Counted from the stretch's first letter, positions 1 through 6,778 are shown. The stretch is 11,986 nucleotides of DNA from RGIG3077 sp964490175 (GCA_964490175.1 CAZBAI010000036.1:1-11986), one strand, 5' to 3'. Translations and numbers: made by a program. Notes: generated from the letters alone by a model not told the origin.

Positions 1-1
1 G

Positions 2-49
2 TATAAGATTTGCCCCAGTGAAATCCCGACAATGAAGCCTTTGGATTGA
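2..49 (+). CDS. Possible C-terminal tail of an ORF entering from the left (partial)
   Basis: Frame 2 is open from the window edge for 15 codons and ends with TGA at 47-49, reading YKICPSEIPTMKPLD. Such a short stretch could be open by chance. It is listed because it is followed directly by a repeat-rich block that looks like a mobile-element end, where a recombinase or relaxase gene would be expected to stop. No family is recognised. Confidence 0.22.
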   Translation, partial: YKICPSEIPTMKPLD

Positions 50-80
50 TTAAGTGTCTATAACCCTCTGTATCTGAACC

Positions 81-184
81 TATCGGAGCTTATCGGGACT
101 TTTTAAGCCAAACCTTAAACCAATTTAAGCCACGCTTAACCCATAAGTTACGTAGAAATTATGCAAGTTCAGATAAGTTCAGAT
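81..184. repeat. Cluster of short direct repeats spaced about one helical turn apart
   Basis: Three repeat types lie in succession. TATCGGAGCT (81-90) is followed directly by TATCGGGACT (91-100). Four copies of TTAARCCA or a close variant start at 103, 115, 125 and 136, that is 10-12 bp apart. AAGTTCAGAT occurs twice in tandem at 165-174 and 175-184. Direct repeats in helical phase are typical of sites bound by several copies of one protein, such as recombinase arm sites, iterons or operators. No protein-coding potential is seen here. The exact role is inference. Confidence 0.55.
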
Positions 185-227
185 GAACTAAGAAAAGTTA
201 ATGAGAATTAAGCCTACCGAATTGTGA

Positions 228-269
228 TATGCACCTCCATAAGCGTCTGACTTTTGGGGTGCACTCCAC
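228..269. mobile_element. Possible solo IS3/IS150-type terminal inverted repeat
   Basis: The stretch 245-269 read on the minus strand begins TGGAGTGCACCCCAAAAGTC. This resembles the TG-starting ends of IS3-family (IS150 group) elements, which commonly carry a TGnACT-GCACCCCAAAAGT-like core. A shorter partner, TGCACC at 230-235, pairs with GGTGCA at 258-263 and makes a weak hairpin. No transposase is present on either side, so at most this is an orphan end. Confidence 0.28.
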
Positions 270-362
270 ATGTTCGGCGGGCTTTTTCTTTTTACATTCA
301 TTCTTTAATTAAAAGCGTCACTCGGCATCACAACAATTGAATAGCAAATTTAAAAATATCTG

Positions 363-391
363 TTGAAAAAAAGCAAAAGCTGTGGTACAAT
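363..391 (+). promoter_or_regulatory. Sigma-A promoter for the 441-3342 operon
   Basis: TTGAAA (363-368) and TACAAT (386-391) are separated by 17 bp, close to the vegetative consensus, and lie 50 bp before the first start codon. Confidence 0.7.
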
Positions 392-408
392 GTAATGAAT
401 GCTTTTGC
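373..408. promoter_or_regulatory. Inverted repeat bracketing the -10 element (operator-like)
   Basis: GCAAAAGC (373-380) and GCTTTTGC (401-408) are perfect complements 20 bp apart, with the -10 hexamer between them. The placement suits a repressor site or a hairpin in the early leader. It is not followed by a U-run, so it is not a terminator. Confidence 0.45.
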
Positions 409-440
409 AGGCTTTAAAATTTTAAAAAGGGGATTTGATA

Positions 441-1016
441 ATGAAAAAATATAACGGGGCACTCATTATGTTCGGTGCGGTTTTTGCAATTGTCGGACTG
501 GTGTTTTTTATTGTCGGAGCGTGGGTAGCGTTCTTTCTTGACCCAAATGCGCCCGGCGTTACCGTTAGCGGTGATCAAAAAACTTTCGGAATATTTTTTA
601 TGCTTTTTTCATCAATATTCATCGCAATCGGCGTATGGCAGATTGTAAAAGAAGTGAAATCCGCAGCCAAAGGCAAGCGCTTGGTTGAACAGGGCACGCT
701 TTATTGGGCGCAGGTCACAAATATATCGCAAAATTTAAATGTCACAATAAACGGCAGATCGCCCTATTTTGTCGAGTGCAGTTGTGTTGATTCAATCGGA
801 CTGTGCCGAAATTTTGTCAGCGATGACGTTATGCGATTGCCGTCAACTTTCGGCATCGGAAGTACGGTTGCGGTTTATGTCAACCCGGATGATGACGATG
901 AATATTTTGTTGATTTAAACCAATATACCCCTGCACGGGGCAATGCCGATATGCAATACGGGCAGAATTATTTTTCAAACGGTAATGGGAATTACCCGAA
1001 TCACCCCGGATTTTAA
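441..1016 (+). CDS. Two-TM membrane protein with DUF3592-like domain
   Basis: This is a 191-residue protein of unknown function. The ATG at 441 is chosen over a TTG at 435 because AAAAAGGGGA (424-433) sits at normal spacing from it. Two hydrophobic helices (about residues 6-33 and 48-69) are followed by a soluble beta-rich part (about 80-160). That part has a GTLYWAQVTNIS start, an NGRSPYFVEC strand, a cysteine pair (C113/C115) and an acidic VYVNPDDDDEYFVDL end. This order matches bacterial DUF3592-type proteins: a short membrane anchor, then a domain probing an extracytoplasmic or membrane-proximal ligand. The tail is rich in Asn, Gly and Tyr. The gene lies directly before lepA: the lepA ribosome binding site overlaps its stop codon, so the two are probably co-transcribed. 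The family assignment is by pattern only. Confidence 0.8.
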   Translation: MKKYNGALIMFGAVFAIVGLVFFIVGAWVAFFLDPNAPGVTVSGDQKTFGIFFMLFSSIFIAIGVWQIVKEVKSAAKGKRLVEQGTLYWAQVTNISQNLNVTINGRSPYFVECSCVDSIGLCRNFVSDDVMRLPSTFGIGSTVAVYVNPDDDDEYFVDLNQYTPARGNADMQYGQNYFSNGNGNYPNHPGF

Positions 1017-1031
1017 AGGAGATTTAAAGAA

Positions 1032-2834
1032 TTGGCAAACGATAAAATCAGAAATTTTTGCATTATTGCCCATATCGACCACGGAAAATCCACACTTGCC
1101 GACAGACTTTTGGAAGAAACCTCAACGGTTGCCGCAAGAGATATGGAAGAACAACTGCTTGATAATATGGACATTGAGCGTGAAAGGGGCATTACCATAA
1201 AGGCACGTGCCGTGCGCCTTGTTTACAGCGCCGATGACGGTGAGGAGTATATATTTAACCTTATCGATACGCCCGGTCATGTTGACTTTAACTATGAAGT
1301 TTCACGTTCGCTGGCGGCGTGCGAGGGTGCGATTCTTGTTGTTGATGCTTCGCAGGGAATTGAGGCACAGACGCTTGCAAACACATATCTTGCGATTGAG
1401 CACGACCTTGAAGTTTTGCCGGTGGTGAACAAAATCGATCTGCCCTCGGCTGACCCTGAAAAGGTTTGCGGCGAAATTGAAAGCATTATCGGCATTCCCG
1501 CAATGGATGCGCCGAGAATTTCGGCAAAAACAGGGCTTAATATAAAGCAGGTTTTAGAGCGTGTTGTGACTGATGTTCCGCCGCCGCACGGCGATGAGCA
1601 AGCGCCTTTGAAAGCACTTATTTTCGATAGTTATTATGATGCGTATAAGGGCGTTATTATATATATAAGAGTAAAAGAGGGTACGGTAAAGGTCGGCGAT
1701 ACCATAAAACTTATGGCTACAAATGCCGAGTTTAATGTTGTTGAAGCCGGATTTATGACGGCAAGCGAGCTTGTCAACAAAGGTTTGCTGTGCGCCGGCG
1801 AAGTCGGATACATTGCCGCTTCTATAAAAAATATTGCCGATACAAGAGTCGGCGATACCGTCACTTTGGCGGAAAACCCATGCGACGCACCTTTAAGCGG
1901 CTACCGCAAGGTAAACCCTATGGTCTTTTCCGGCATATATCCCGCTGACGGTGCAAAATACGGCGATTTGAGAGAAGCGCTTGAAAAATTGCAGCTTAAT
2001 GACGCTTCGCTTTCGTTTGAACCTGAAACGTCAACGGCTTTGGGCTTTGGCTACCGTTGCGGATTTTTAGGGCTGCTTCATATGGAAATTATACAGGAAC
2101 GCTTGGAGCGTGAGTATAATCTTGACCTTATCACAACAGCGCCCTCTGTTATATATAAAATTTTGATGACAAGCGGCGAGGAAGTTTATATCGATAATCC
2201 CTTGAATTATCCCGATCCGGCGCTTATCGATACCGCAATGGAACCTATGGTAAAGGCGGAGATTCTTTCGCCCTCGGATTTTGTCGGAAATATCATGGAG
2301 CTTTGTCAGGAAAGGCGAGGCGTTTTTAAAGATATGCAGTATCTTGATGAAACGAGAGTTGCCATTCACTATGAATTGCCGCTTAACGAAATCGTTTATG
2401 ACTTTTTTGATGCTTTAAAATCCAAAACGAAAGGCTATGCTTCGTTCGATTATGAATTTGTGGGTTATGTTCCCTCAAAGCTTGTCAAGCTTGATATTTT
2501 GCTCAACGGTGATGCCGTTGATGCGCTTTCGTTTATAGTTCATACCGATAAGGCTTACGGCAGGGCGAGGAAAATTGTTGAAAAGCTTAAAGAAAATATT
2601 CCGAGGCAGCTGTTTGAAATACCCGTGCAGGCGGCTATCGGCGGAAAAATAATCGCAAGAGAAACCGTAAAGGCAATGCGCAAGGATGTTCTTGCAAAGT
2701 GCTACGGCGGCGATATCACGAGAAAGAAAAAGCTGCTTGAAAAGCAAAAGGAAGGAAAGAAACGTATGCGCTCATTGGGAACGGTCGAAGTTCCGCAAGA
2801 GGCGTTTATGAGCGTTTTGAAGCTTGACGAATAA
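1032..2834 (+). CDS. lepA: Elongation factor 4 (ribosome back-translocase LepA)
   Basis: This is a full-length 600-residue translational GTPase, the usual LepA size. It acts on the ribosome, where it is thought to back-translocate or remodel stalled complexes and to aid 30S biogenesis. The G motifs are clear: P-loop AHIDHGKS (13-20), switch I RERGITIK (50-57), DTPGH (79-83), NKID (133-136) and SAKTG (164-168). The EF-G-like domains II, III and V follow. The LepA-specific C-terminal domain includes KAYGRARK and the lysine-rich CYGGDITRKKKLLEKQKEGK stretch. The start is TTG at 1032, supported by AAAGGAG at 1015-1021 and by the MANDKIRNFCIIAHIDHGK N-terminus; no in-frame ATG fits. In many Firmicutes hemW follows lepA, but here it does not: a small membrane-protein gene starts 10 bp after the stop. 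Confidence 0.98.
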   Translation: MANDKIRNFCIIAHIDHGKSTLADRLLEETSTVAARDMEEQLLDNMDIERERGITIKARAVRLVYSADDGEEYIFNLIDTPGHVDFNYEVSRSLAACEGAILVVDASQGIEAQTLANTYLAIEHDLEVLPVVNKIDLPSADPEKVCGEIESIIGIPAMDAPRISAKTGLNIKQVLERVVTDVPPPHGDEQAPLKALIFDSYYDAYKGVIIYIRVKEGTVKVGDTIKLMATNAEFNVVEAGFMTASELVNKGLLCAGEVGYIAASIKNIADTRVGDTVTLAENPCDAPLSGYRKVNPMVFSGIYPADGAKYGDLREALEKLQLNDASLSFEPETSTALGFGYRCGFLGLLHMEIIQERLEREYNLDLITTAPSVIYKILMTSGEEVYIDNPLNYPDPALIDTAMEPMVKAEILSPSDFVGNIMELCQERRGVFKDMQYLDETRVAIHYELPLNEIVYDFFDALKSKTKGYASFDYEFVGYVPSKLVKLDILLNGDAVDALSFIVHTDKAYGRARKIVEKLKENIPRQLFEIPVQAAIGGKIIARETVKAMRKDVLAKCYGGDITRKKKLLEKQKEGKKRMRSLGTVEVPQEAFMSVLKLDE

Positions 2835-2844
2835 GGGTGATTAT

Positions 2845-3342
2845 ATGAAAAAAGACGAGCTGATGCAAATGCGTGCGCAGCGTGAAACAGAGCAAAAGGA
2901 AAGCTTGCCGCCTGTGAATGAGGGCGTAAGCACGGCGTTTTCGGCACTTGCGATTTTTATAATCAGCTTGGGATTTCAGCTTTTGCATTGGTATTTGTAT
3001 GAAATGCTGCAATTTGATGCGGCACTGCTTTGCGTTACTCCGCTGATTCTTGTGCTGGGATATTATATCGTAATAAGGGATACGGGAAATGGGCACACAC
3101 TGCCCAAACGTTTTATATTTGCGTTTGGCTGCATAGCTCCGCTTGTGCTTGGGGCAGTGCTTAGCGTTGCCTGCTATTTTAACGACCCGAATTTGAGTAT
3201 ATTTATCGGGGTGCAGAGCGATTCGGACACAAAGCTGAAAATAATTCTTGCGCTCTATTCGTTTAGAGTGGTGCTTACTTCGCTTTATTTGTCGATTGCC
3301 GCACTTGTGATTTATGCGTTTTCAAGGCTTAGTTCAAAATAA
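2845..3342 (+). CDS. Small four-helix membrane protein, unknown function
   Basis: This is a 165-residue protein that I do not recognise. The ATG at 2845 is preferred over upstream in-frame starts because it is preceded by AAGGGTGA (2833-2840) and gives the usual charged N-terminus. Residues 1-28 are polar and carry a Lys/Glu/Gln-rich stretch (KKDELMQMRAQRETEQKE), likely cytoplasmic. Four hydrophobic segments follow at about 30-52, 55-77, 90-113 and 131-160. There are no catalytic motifs. It begins 10 bp after lepA and so shares that operon; no terminator is seen between them. A role in membrane or stress physiology would be a guess. Confidence 0.8.
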   Translation: MKKDELMQMRAQRETEQKESLPPVNEGVSTAFSALAIFIISLGFQLLHWYLYEMLQFDAALLCVTPLILVLGYYIVIRDTGNGHTLPKRFIFAFGCIAPLVLGAVLSVACYFNDPNLSIFIGVQSDSDTKLKIILALYSFRVVLTSLYLSIAALVIYAFSRLSSK

Positions 3343-3400
3343 ATTTGCTTTTGTGTTACAATATTTACAATATCTGCAAGAAATAAGTGATTTTTGCGGA

Positions 3401-3406
3401 TATAAT
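3401..3406 (+). promoter_or_regulatory. Possible -10 element for pduL
   Basis: A perfect TATAAT lies 58 bp before the pduL start codon, in the 122 bp gap after the upstream operon. The -35 region at the expected distance (about 3378-3383, AAGAAA) is poor, so the promoter is uncertain. No riboswitch-like structure is evident in this gap. Confidence 0.35.
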
Positions 3407-3464
3407 GTGATTAAATGCATATAAAATTTAATGTGTGAGTATTTAATTTTCGGAGGAAAAAATC

Positions 3465-4046
3465 ATGTCAAAAGAATTTATAGTCGAAACCTCGGCAAGG
3501 CACATTCACGTTACACAGCAAGACCTTGAAATACTTTTCGGCAAAGGCGCTACACTTACCCACAAGAAAGATCTTTCTCAGCCGGGACAGTTCGCCTGTG
3601 AGGAGAGAGTTACAATTGTCGGCCCGAAAAAAGAGCTTGCCGGTGTTTCTATCCTCGGACCGGTTCGCCCCGCAACTCAGGTTGAGCTTTCCGCAACAGA
3701 CGCACGTTCAATCGGCGTTGCCGCACCTATAAGAGAATCCGGCGATATTGCCGATTCGGCACCGTGCAAAATCATCGGACCTTGCGGCGAAGTTGAAATT
3801 TCTCAAGGCGTTATCGTTGCGAAAAGGCACATTCACCTTACGCCCGCAGATGCCGAAGAGCTTGGCGTTTCCGACAAGGAAATCGTTTGGGTAAAGGTTG
3901 AATCTGCCGACAGAAGCATTATTTTCGGTGATGTTGTATGTCGTGTGAGCGAGAAATTCGCAAGAGCAATGCATATTGATACGGATGAATCGAATGCTGT
4001 TTGCGCCGCAAGAGACGCACACGGTACAATCGTTAAAGTTGACTGA
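3465..4046 (+). CDS. pduL: Phosphate propanoyltransferase (PduL-type phosphotransacylase)
   Basis: This is a 193-residue enzyme of the PduL/PTAC family. It interconverts acyl-CoA plus phosphate with acyl-phosphate plus CoA (propanoyl or acetyl) and is unrelated in fold to classical Pta. The two family-defining histidine motifs are present, ARHIHV (11-16, H13/H15) and KRHIHLTPADAEELGV (120-135, H122/H124). So are the central LGPVRPATQVELSATDARS block (64-82), with R68 probably binding phosphate, and a late H170/D172. The histidines are the expected zinc ligands. GGAGG at 3452-3456 supports the start. The protein begins directly with the catalytic core and has no N-terminal extension resembling a microcompartment-targeting helix. 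No shell-protein genes are nearby, so it probably acts in the cytosol in acetate or propionate formation. No acetate kinase gene lies in the window. Confidence 0.95.
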   Translation: MSKEFIVETSARHIHVTQQDLEILFGKGATLTHKKDLSQPGQFACEERVTIVGPKKELAGVSILGPVRPATQVELSATDARSIGVAAPIRESGDIADSAPCKIIGPCGEVEISQGVIVAKRHIHLTPADAEELGVSDKEIVWVKVESADRSIIFGDVVCRVSEKFARAMHIDTDESNAVCAARDAHGTIVKVD

Positions 4047-4070
4047 TAAAAATACGCAAATACATAAAAA

Positions 4071-4101
4071 TACGCCGTAAAGGACAAAGCCTTGCGGCGT
4101 A
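4071..4101 (+). terminator. Hairpin between pduL and pncB, weak terminator or attenuator
   Basis: TACGCCG (4071-4077) pairs with CGGCGTA (4095-4101), extended by AAGG/CCTT near the loop. It is followed only by AAATTTG, so termination would be partial. The downstream gene follows within 30 bp. Confidence 0.5.
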
Positions 4102-4129
4102 AATTTGTAACTTAAAGGAGCTTTTTTAT

Positions 4130-5569
4130 ATGCAAGATCGCAAACTCAGTATGCTGATGGATTTTTATGAACTGACGATGGCAAACGGATTTTTTGAAAA
4201 CGGTAAGGCGCACGAAATCGTGTATTTTGATATGTTTTTCAGAAAAAACCCCGATAATGGGGGATATGCCATATGTTGCGGACTTGAACAGGTTATCGAA
4301 TATCTTGAAAGGCTTGAATTTACAAAAGAAGATATTGACTTTTTGCGCTCAAAGCAGATGTTTTCCGAGGAGTTTCTTTCTTATCTTGAAAATTTCAAAT
4401 TCACCTGCGATGTTTGGGCTGTTCCCGAGGGTACGCCGGTTTTCCCGAATGAGCCGCTTGTCACCGTTAGGGGAGAGGCTGTGCAGGCACAGCTTTTGGA
4501 AACAATGCTGCTTTTGACGATAAATCATCAGTCGCTTATTGCGACAAAAGCCAATCGAATCGTCAGAGCCGCCAAGGGCAGACCGGTTATGGAATTTGGG
4601 TCAAGGCGTGCCCAAGGCTGGGACGGTGCGGTTTACGGCGCAAGGGCAGCGTATATCGGCGGTTGCGTAGGAACAGCCTGTGCCGTTTGCGAGCAAAAAT
4701 TCGGCATAAAAGCTTTGGGAACAATGGCACACAGCTGGGTTCAGCTTTTTCCGACCGAGCTTGAAGCTTTTAGAGCGTACGCCAAGGTATATCCCGATGC
4801 GTGCACACTGCTTGTTGACACCTACAACACCTTAAAATCTGGCGTGCCGAATGCCATTAAAGTATTTAAAGAGCTGAAAAATGCAGGCAAAACCAATTTC
4901 GGTATAAGAATCGACAGCGGAGATATAACCTATCTTTCAAACAAGGCGAGAAAAATGCTTGACGCCGCAGGCTTTGAGGATTGTAAAATCGTTGTTTCAA
5001 ATTCGCTTGATGAGTATATTATCAACGACCTTATTTTGCAGGGCGCAAGTATTGACAGCTTCGGTGTGGGAGAAAGGCTTATTACAAGCAGCAGCGAGCC
5101 GGTTTTCGGCGGTGTTTATAAGCTGGCGGCTGTTGAAGAAAAAGACGGAATTATCCCGAGGATAAAGCTTTCGGACAATGCATCGAAAATCACGAACCCT
5201 GCATATAAAGAAGTTTGGCGGCTTTTTGACAACGAAACAGGCAAGGCTCTTGCCGATGTTTTGACGGTTGCGGGCGAAAAAATCGACAGCGAAAAGCCCT
5301 ATGAGATTTTTGACCCCGAATACACCTACAAGCGCAAAGTGCTGACCGATTTTACCGCAAAAAAGCTGCTTGTGCCGATATTTGAAAACGGCAAATGCGT
5401 ATACGACCGACCTGATGTTTCGCAGATTCGCGAATACAGCGAAAAAGCGCTTGAAACCATTTGGAAAGAGGTAAAGCGCTTTGAAAATCCGCATAAATAT
5501 TATGTTGATTTGTCGCAAAAGCTTTGGGACATAAAGCAGCATATGCTTATGGGAAAAACAATAAGATAA
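4130..5569 (+). CDS. pncB: Nicotinate phosphoribosyltransferase
   Basis: This 479-residue enzyme joins nicotinate and PRPP to give nicotinate mononucleotide, driven by ATP. It is the entry step of the Preiss-Handler NAD salvage route in the cytosol. Diagnostic features in order are the N-terminal SMLMDFYELTMANGFFENG, GSRRAQG (157-163), GTMAHSWV (197-204), DTYNTLKSG (230-238), RIDSGD (260-265), SNSLDEY (290-296) and GVGERL (312-317). In GTMAHSWV, H201 is the likely phospho-accepting histidine. In RIDSGD, the arginine and acids contact the phosphoribosyl group. The length is normal for the bacterial family. AAAGGAG (4114-4120) supports the start. It follows pduL by 83 bp in the same direction and may be partly co-transcribed. 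Its stop codon is the first triplet of a 50 bp repeat that recurs at 6852. Confidence 0.96.
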   Translation: MQDRKLSMLMDFYELTMANGFFENGKAHEIVYFDMFFRKNPDNGGYAICCGLEQVIEYLERLEFTKEDIDFLRSKQMFSEEFLSYLENFKFTCDVWAVPEGTPVFPNEPLVTVRGEAVQAQLLETMLLLTINHQSLIATKANRIVRAAKGRPVMEFGSRRAQGWDGAVYGARAAYIGGCVGTACAVCEQKFGIKALGTMAHSWVQLFPTELEAFRAYAKVYPDACTLLVDTYNTLKSGVPNAIKVFKELKNAGKTNFGIRIDSGDITYLSNKARKMLDAAGFEDCKIVVSNSLDEYIINDLILQGASIDSFGVGERLITSSSEPVFGGVYKLAAVEEKDGIIPRIKLSDNASKITNPAYKEVWRLFDNETGKALADVLTVAGEKIDSEKPYEIFDPEYTYKRKVLTDFTAKKLLVPIFENGKCVYDRPDVSQIREYSEKALETIWKEVKRFENPHKYYVDLSQKLWDIKQHMLMGKTIR

Positions 5570-5616
5570 AACAAAAACTCCCAAACGAAAAAGTAAAATC
5601 GTTTGGGAGTTTTTTG
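5567..5616. repeat. 50 bp exact direct repeat, left copy
   Basis: Positions 5567-5616 are identical to 6852-6901 (offset 1285). The repeat runs from the pncB stop codon through the whole terminator hairpin to its T-run. Flanking bases differ on both sides. Confidence 0.93.
5574..5613. terminator. Strong bidirectional terminator after pncB (left island copy)
   Basis: Perfect 15 bp arms (5574-5588 and 5599-5613) with a 10-base A-rich loop are preceded by an A-run and followed by a T-run, so it can stop transcription from both sides. The same hairpin recurs exactly at 6859-6898. Confidence 0.92.
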
Positions 5617-5668
5617 TGCTGCCGGAACAAAAAAGATGACATTTGAAAAGCCCTATTTCACGCCGTTT

Positions 5669-5938
5669 CTAACACTCCGCTTCAAGCATTCTGCAATACT
5701 CCTTCTCCTCGCAGTCAATATAATCCTTAGCAAACTGCTCTGCTTCTTCAAAACTGTCTTTCAACAGTTCAAAATCAACCGCCGCAGAAAAAACATCGAT
5801 TTCGAGTTTTTCGGCTTCATCCGCAAAAACTTCAATAGTGAAACCATCAGAGCGAATGTCATTTCCGTCCTTAGTCTTCTTGCATGGGCTTATAATAAGT
5901 GTTACCCATATCACTTGGTATATCAAACGGAAGTTCAA
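5669..5938 (-). pseudogene. Acidic C-terminal part of a frameshifted unknown gene
   Basis: This frame is open from 5938 (a TTG without a ribosome binding site) to TAG at 5669-5671, but the part that looks coding starts near 5872: KDGNDIRSDGFTIEVFADEA and a Glu/Asp-rich helical tail ending EEKEYCRMLEAEC. The preceding gene ends in MQED followed by TAA at 5871-5873. Deleting one T there makes the reading MQEDKDGNDIRSDG and joins both pieces into one 190-codon frame. I therefore read it as the second half of the neighbouring gene, broken by a single extra base or by a sequencing error. If it is a separate gene, its start is unclear. Function unknown. Confidence 0.5.
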
Positions 5939-6242
5939 AGAAAGATAAATTATTCCTCATTATTTTTACATCAGAAGACAAGATATAATATTTTTGGTGT
6001 TCATGAACTAATACTGTCAGTTTATCACAAGAGATAAAACCAAGTTTGTTATCAATGTAGTCTTTATCATTCTGTGATGGAGGAATTATTTCAAATCCAT
6101 CTATATCCGTAGGAATTTCTAAGTAAGACACATCTCCAAAATATATATCGATATTGTCGTCACCATCTTTTCCAACGCTCCTCAACAATGCTTGTCTGTG
6201 AGAAGTGGTGTAATACCAAAAAGAAAACTTTCTGTTTTTCAT
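5871..6242 (-). CDS. Unknown protein, probably N-terminal part of a split gene
   Basis: This is a 123-residue product of unknown family. The ATG at 6242 is chosen over an upstream start at 6287 because AGGAG (6249-6253) sits 6 bp before it. It opens MKNRKFSFWYYTTSHRQALL, followed by a mixed alpha/beta pattern with FGDVSYLEIPTDIDGFEIIP and HQKYYILSSDVKIMRNNLSF. It has no signal peptide or membrane segment, so it is probably cytosolic. The compact size, acidic tail and place behind a toxin-type gene fit an immunity or accessory protein, but that is inference only. It starts just after the stop of the decayed zeta-like gene and so belongs to the same operon. The reading frame appears to continue after a one-base shift at 5873 into the acidic segment downstream. 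Confidence 0.65.
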   Translation of the reverse strand: MKNRKFSFWYYTTSHRQALLRSVGKDGDDNIDIYFGDVSYLEIPTDIDGFEIIPPSQNDKDYIDNKLGFISCDKLTVLVHEHQKYYILSSDVKIMRNNLSFFELPFDIPSDMGNTYYKPMQED

Positions 6243-6255
6243 AAAACTCTCCTTT

Positions 6256-6454
6256 TTATTCAAATGGATTAGGAACGACTTCTCCATTTAAATACCATGT
6301 AATCTTAGCTTCTTCGTTACTCAATACCTGTTGCCGACACCATATCGTCTGCATTGGTATATGTTCCGACAATATCAAAATACTGTGTAATCGTATTCTT
6401 GCCTGAACCATTCGGACAGGCAAGAACGAGTATCATTGGTTTTTTATCCGACAT
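6256..6454 (-). pseudogene. Zeta-toxin / P-loop kinase remnant
   Basis: From ATG at 6454 the product reads MSDKKPMILVLACPNGSGKN and continues TITQYFDIVGTYTNADD. This is the N-terminus of zeta-toxin-like P-loop kinases: Walker A PNGSGKNT, where most relatives have KST, then the NADD motif. The frame stops after ATGIE at 6317. Removing one T near 6323-6324 restores ATGMSNEEA, the expected family continuation, and the frame then runs to TAA at 6256-6258. Even corrected it encodes only 65 residues, and the end (KITWYLNGEVVPNPFE) is not recognisable as zeta, so the bulk of the kinase domain (well over 100 residues) is gone. A functional zeta toxin phosphorylates UDP-N-acetylglucosamine or another small target; this copy cannot be expected to. 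It overlaps the upstream antitoxin-like gene by 11 bp. Confidence 0.75.
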
Positions 6455-6677
6455 ATATTTTTTCTCCGTTAGCTGTTTCAATATATGCCTTTCTGCTTTC
6501 TCTGTCGTATCTTGCAATAGGCTTCTTGCAAGTTTTAGCTCTGTTTATGGCAGATTTTACAGCTTCTTTTGCTCTTATATCCATTTCAGCATCATTTGGC
6601 GTAATTGCAGTTTTTGAGCTTTCTGCCGATACGATTGTAACCGAGCGATTGCCGTTTAATTTTATTGTTCTGCTCAT
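6444..6677 (-). CDS. Antitoxin-like partner of zeta-type toxin
   Basis: This 77-residue protein starts at ATG 6677 behind AGAGGA, at good spacing. It reads MSRTIKLNGNRSVTIVSAES, then an Ala/Lys-rich helix (about residues 30-50) and a C-terminal YDRESRKAYIETANGEKIYVG. Small proteins of this kind directly precede and overlap zeta-like toxin genes in Firmicutes, and here the 11 bp overlap with the P-loop gene repeats that layout. This supports an antitoxin role, though the sequence alone does not prove it. The gene appears intact although its toxin is decayed, which is common when a toxin is lost and the antidote persists. It is first in the operon, behind a consensus promoter. Confidence 0.7.
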   Translation of the reverse strand: MSRTIKLNGNRSVTIVSAESSKTAITPNDAEMDIRAKEAVKSAINRAKTCKKPIARYDRESRKAYIETANGEKIYVG

Positions 6678-6727
6678 ACTAAAATCCTCTTTTGTACGAT
6701 TTCTGATAGATACACTCTTCCAAGTGC

Positions 6728-6756
6728 ATTATATCATATTCTGTCGGGATATTCAA
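6728..6756 (-). promoter_or_regulatory. Promoter of the island operon
   Basis: On the minus strand TTGAAT (6751-6756) and a perfect TATAAT (6728-6733) are 17 bp apart, about 50 bp before the antitoxin-like start codon. Confidence 0.75.
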
Positions 6757-6778
6757 GAGGCTGTAAAAATCAAATTTG

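Larger units (their letters stand above)
1..434. other. Gene-poor left edge
   Basis: No complete gene is seen. Apart from the possible ORF tail, the direct-repeat cluster, the IS-like end and the promoter at 363-391, the rest (roughly 185-225 and 270-360) is plain AT-rich sequence with a T-rich run at 282-293. Confidence 0.6.

Noticed and set aside
3343..3464. Riboswitch before pduL
   Set aside because: The gap is short and AT-rich, without conserved pairing or a terminator/anti-terminator arrangement.
4997..5584. Minus-strand 195-codon open frame
   Set aside because: Lies antisense inside pncB, whose protein is clearly conserved; low-complexity Phe-rich product and no start signal.
5603..6037. 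Plus-strand 144-codon open frame
   Set aside because: Begins inside the terminator T-run and runs antisense to the minus-strand island genes, which have better start signals.
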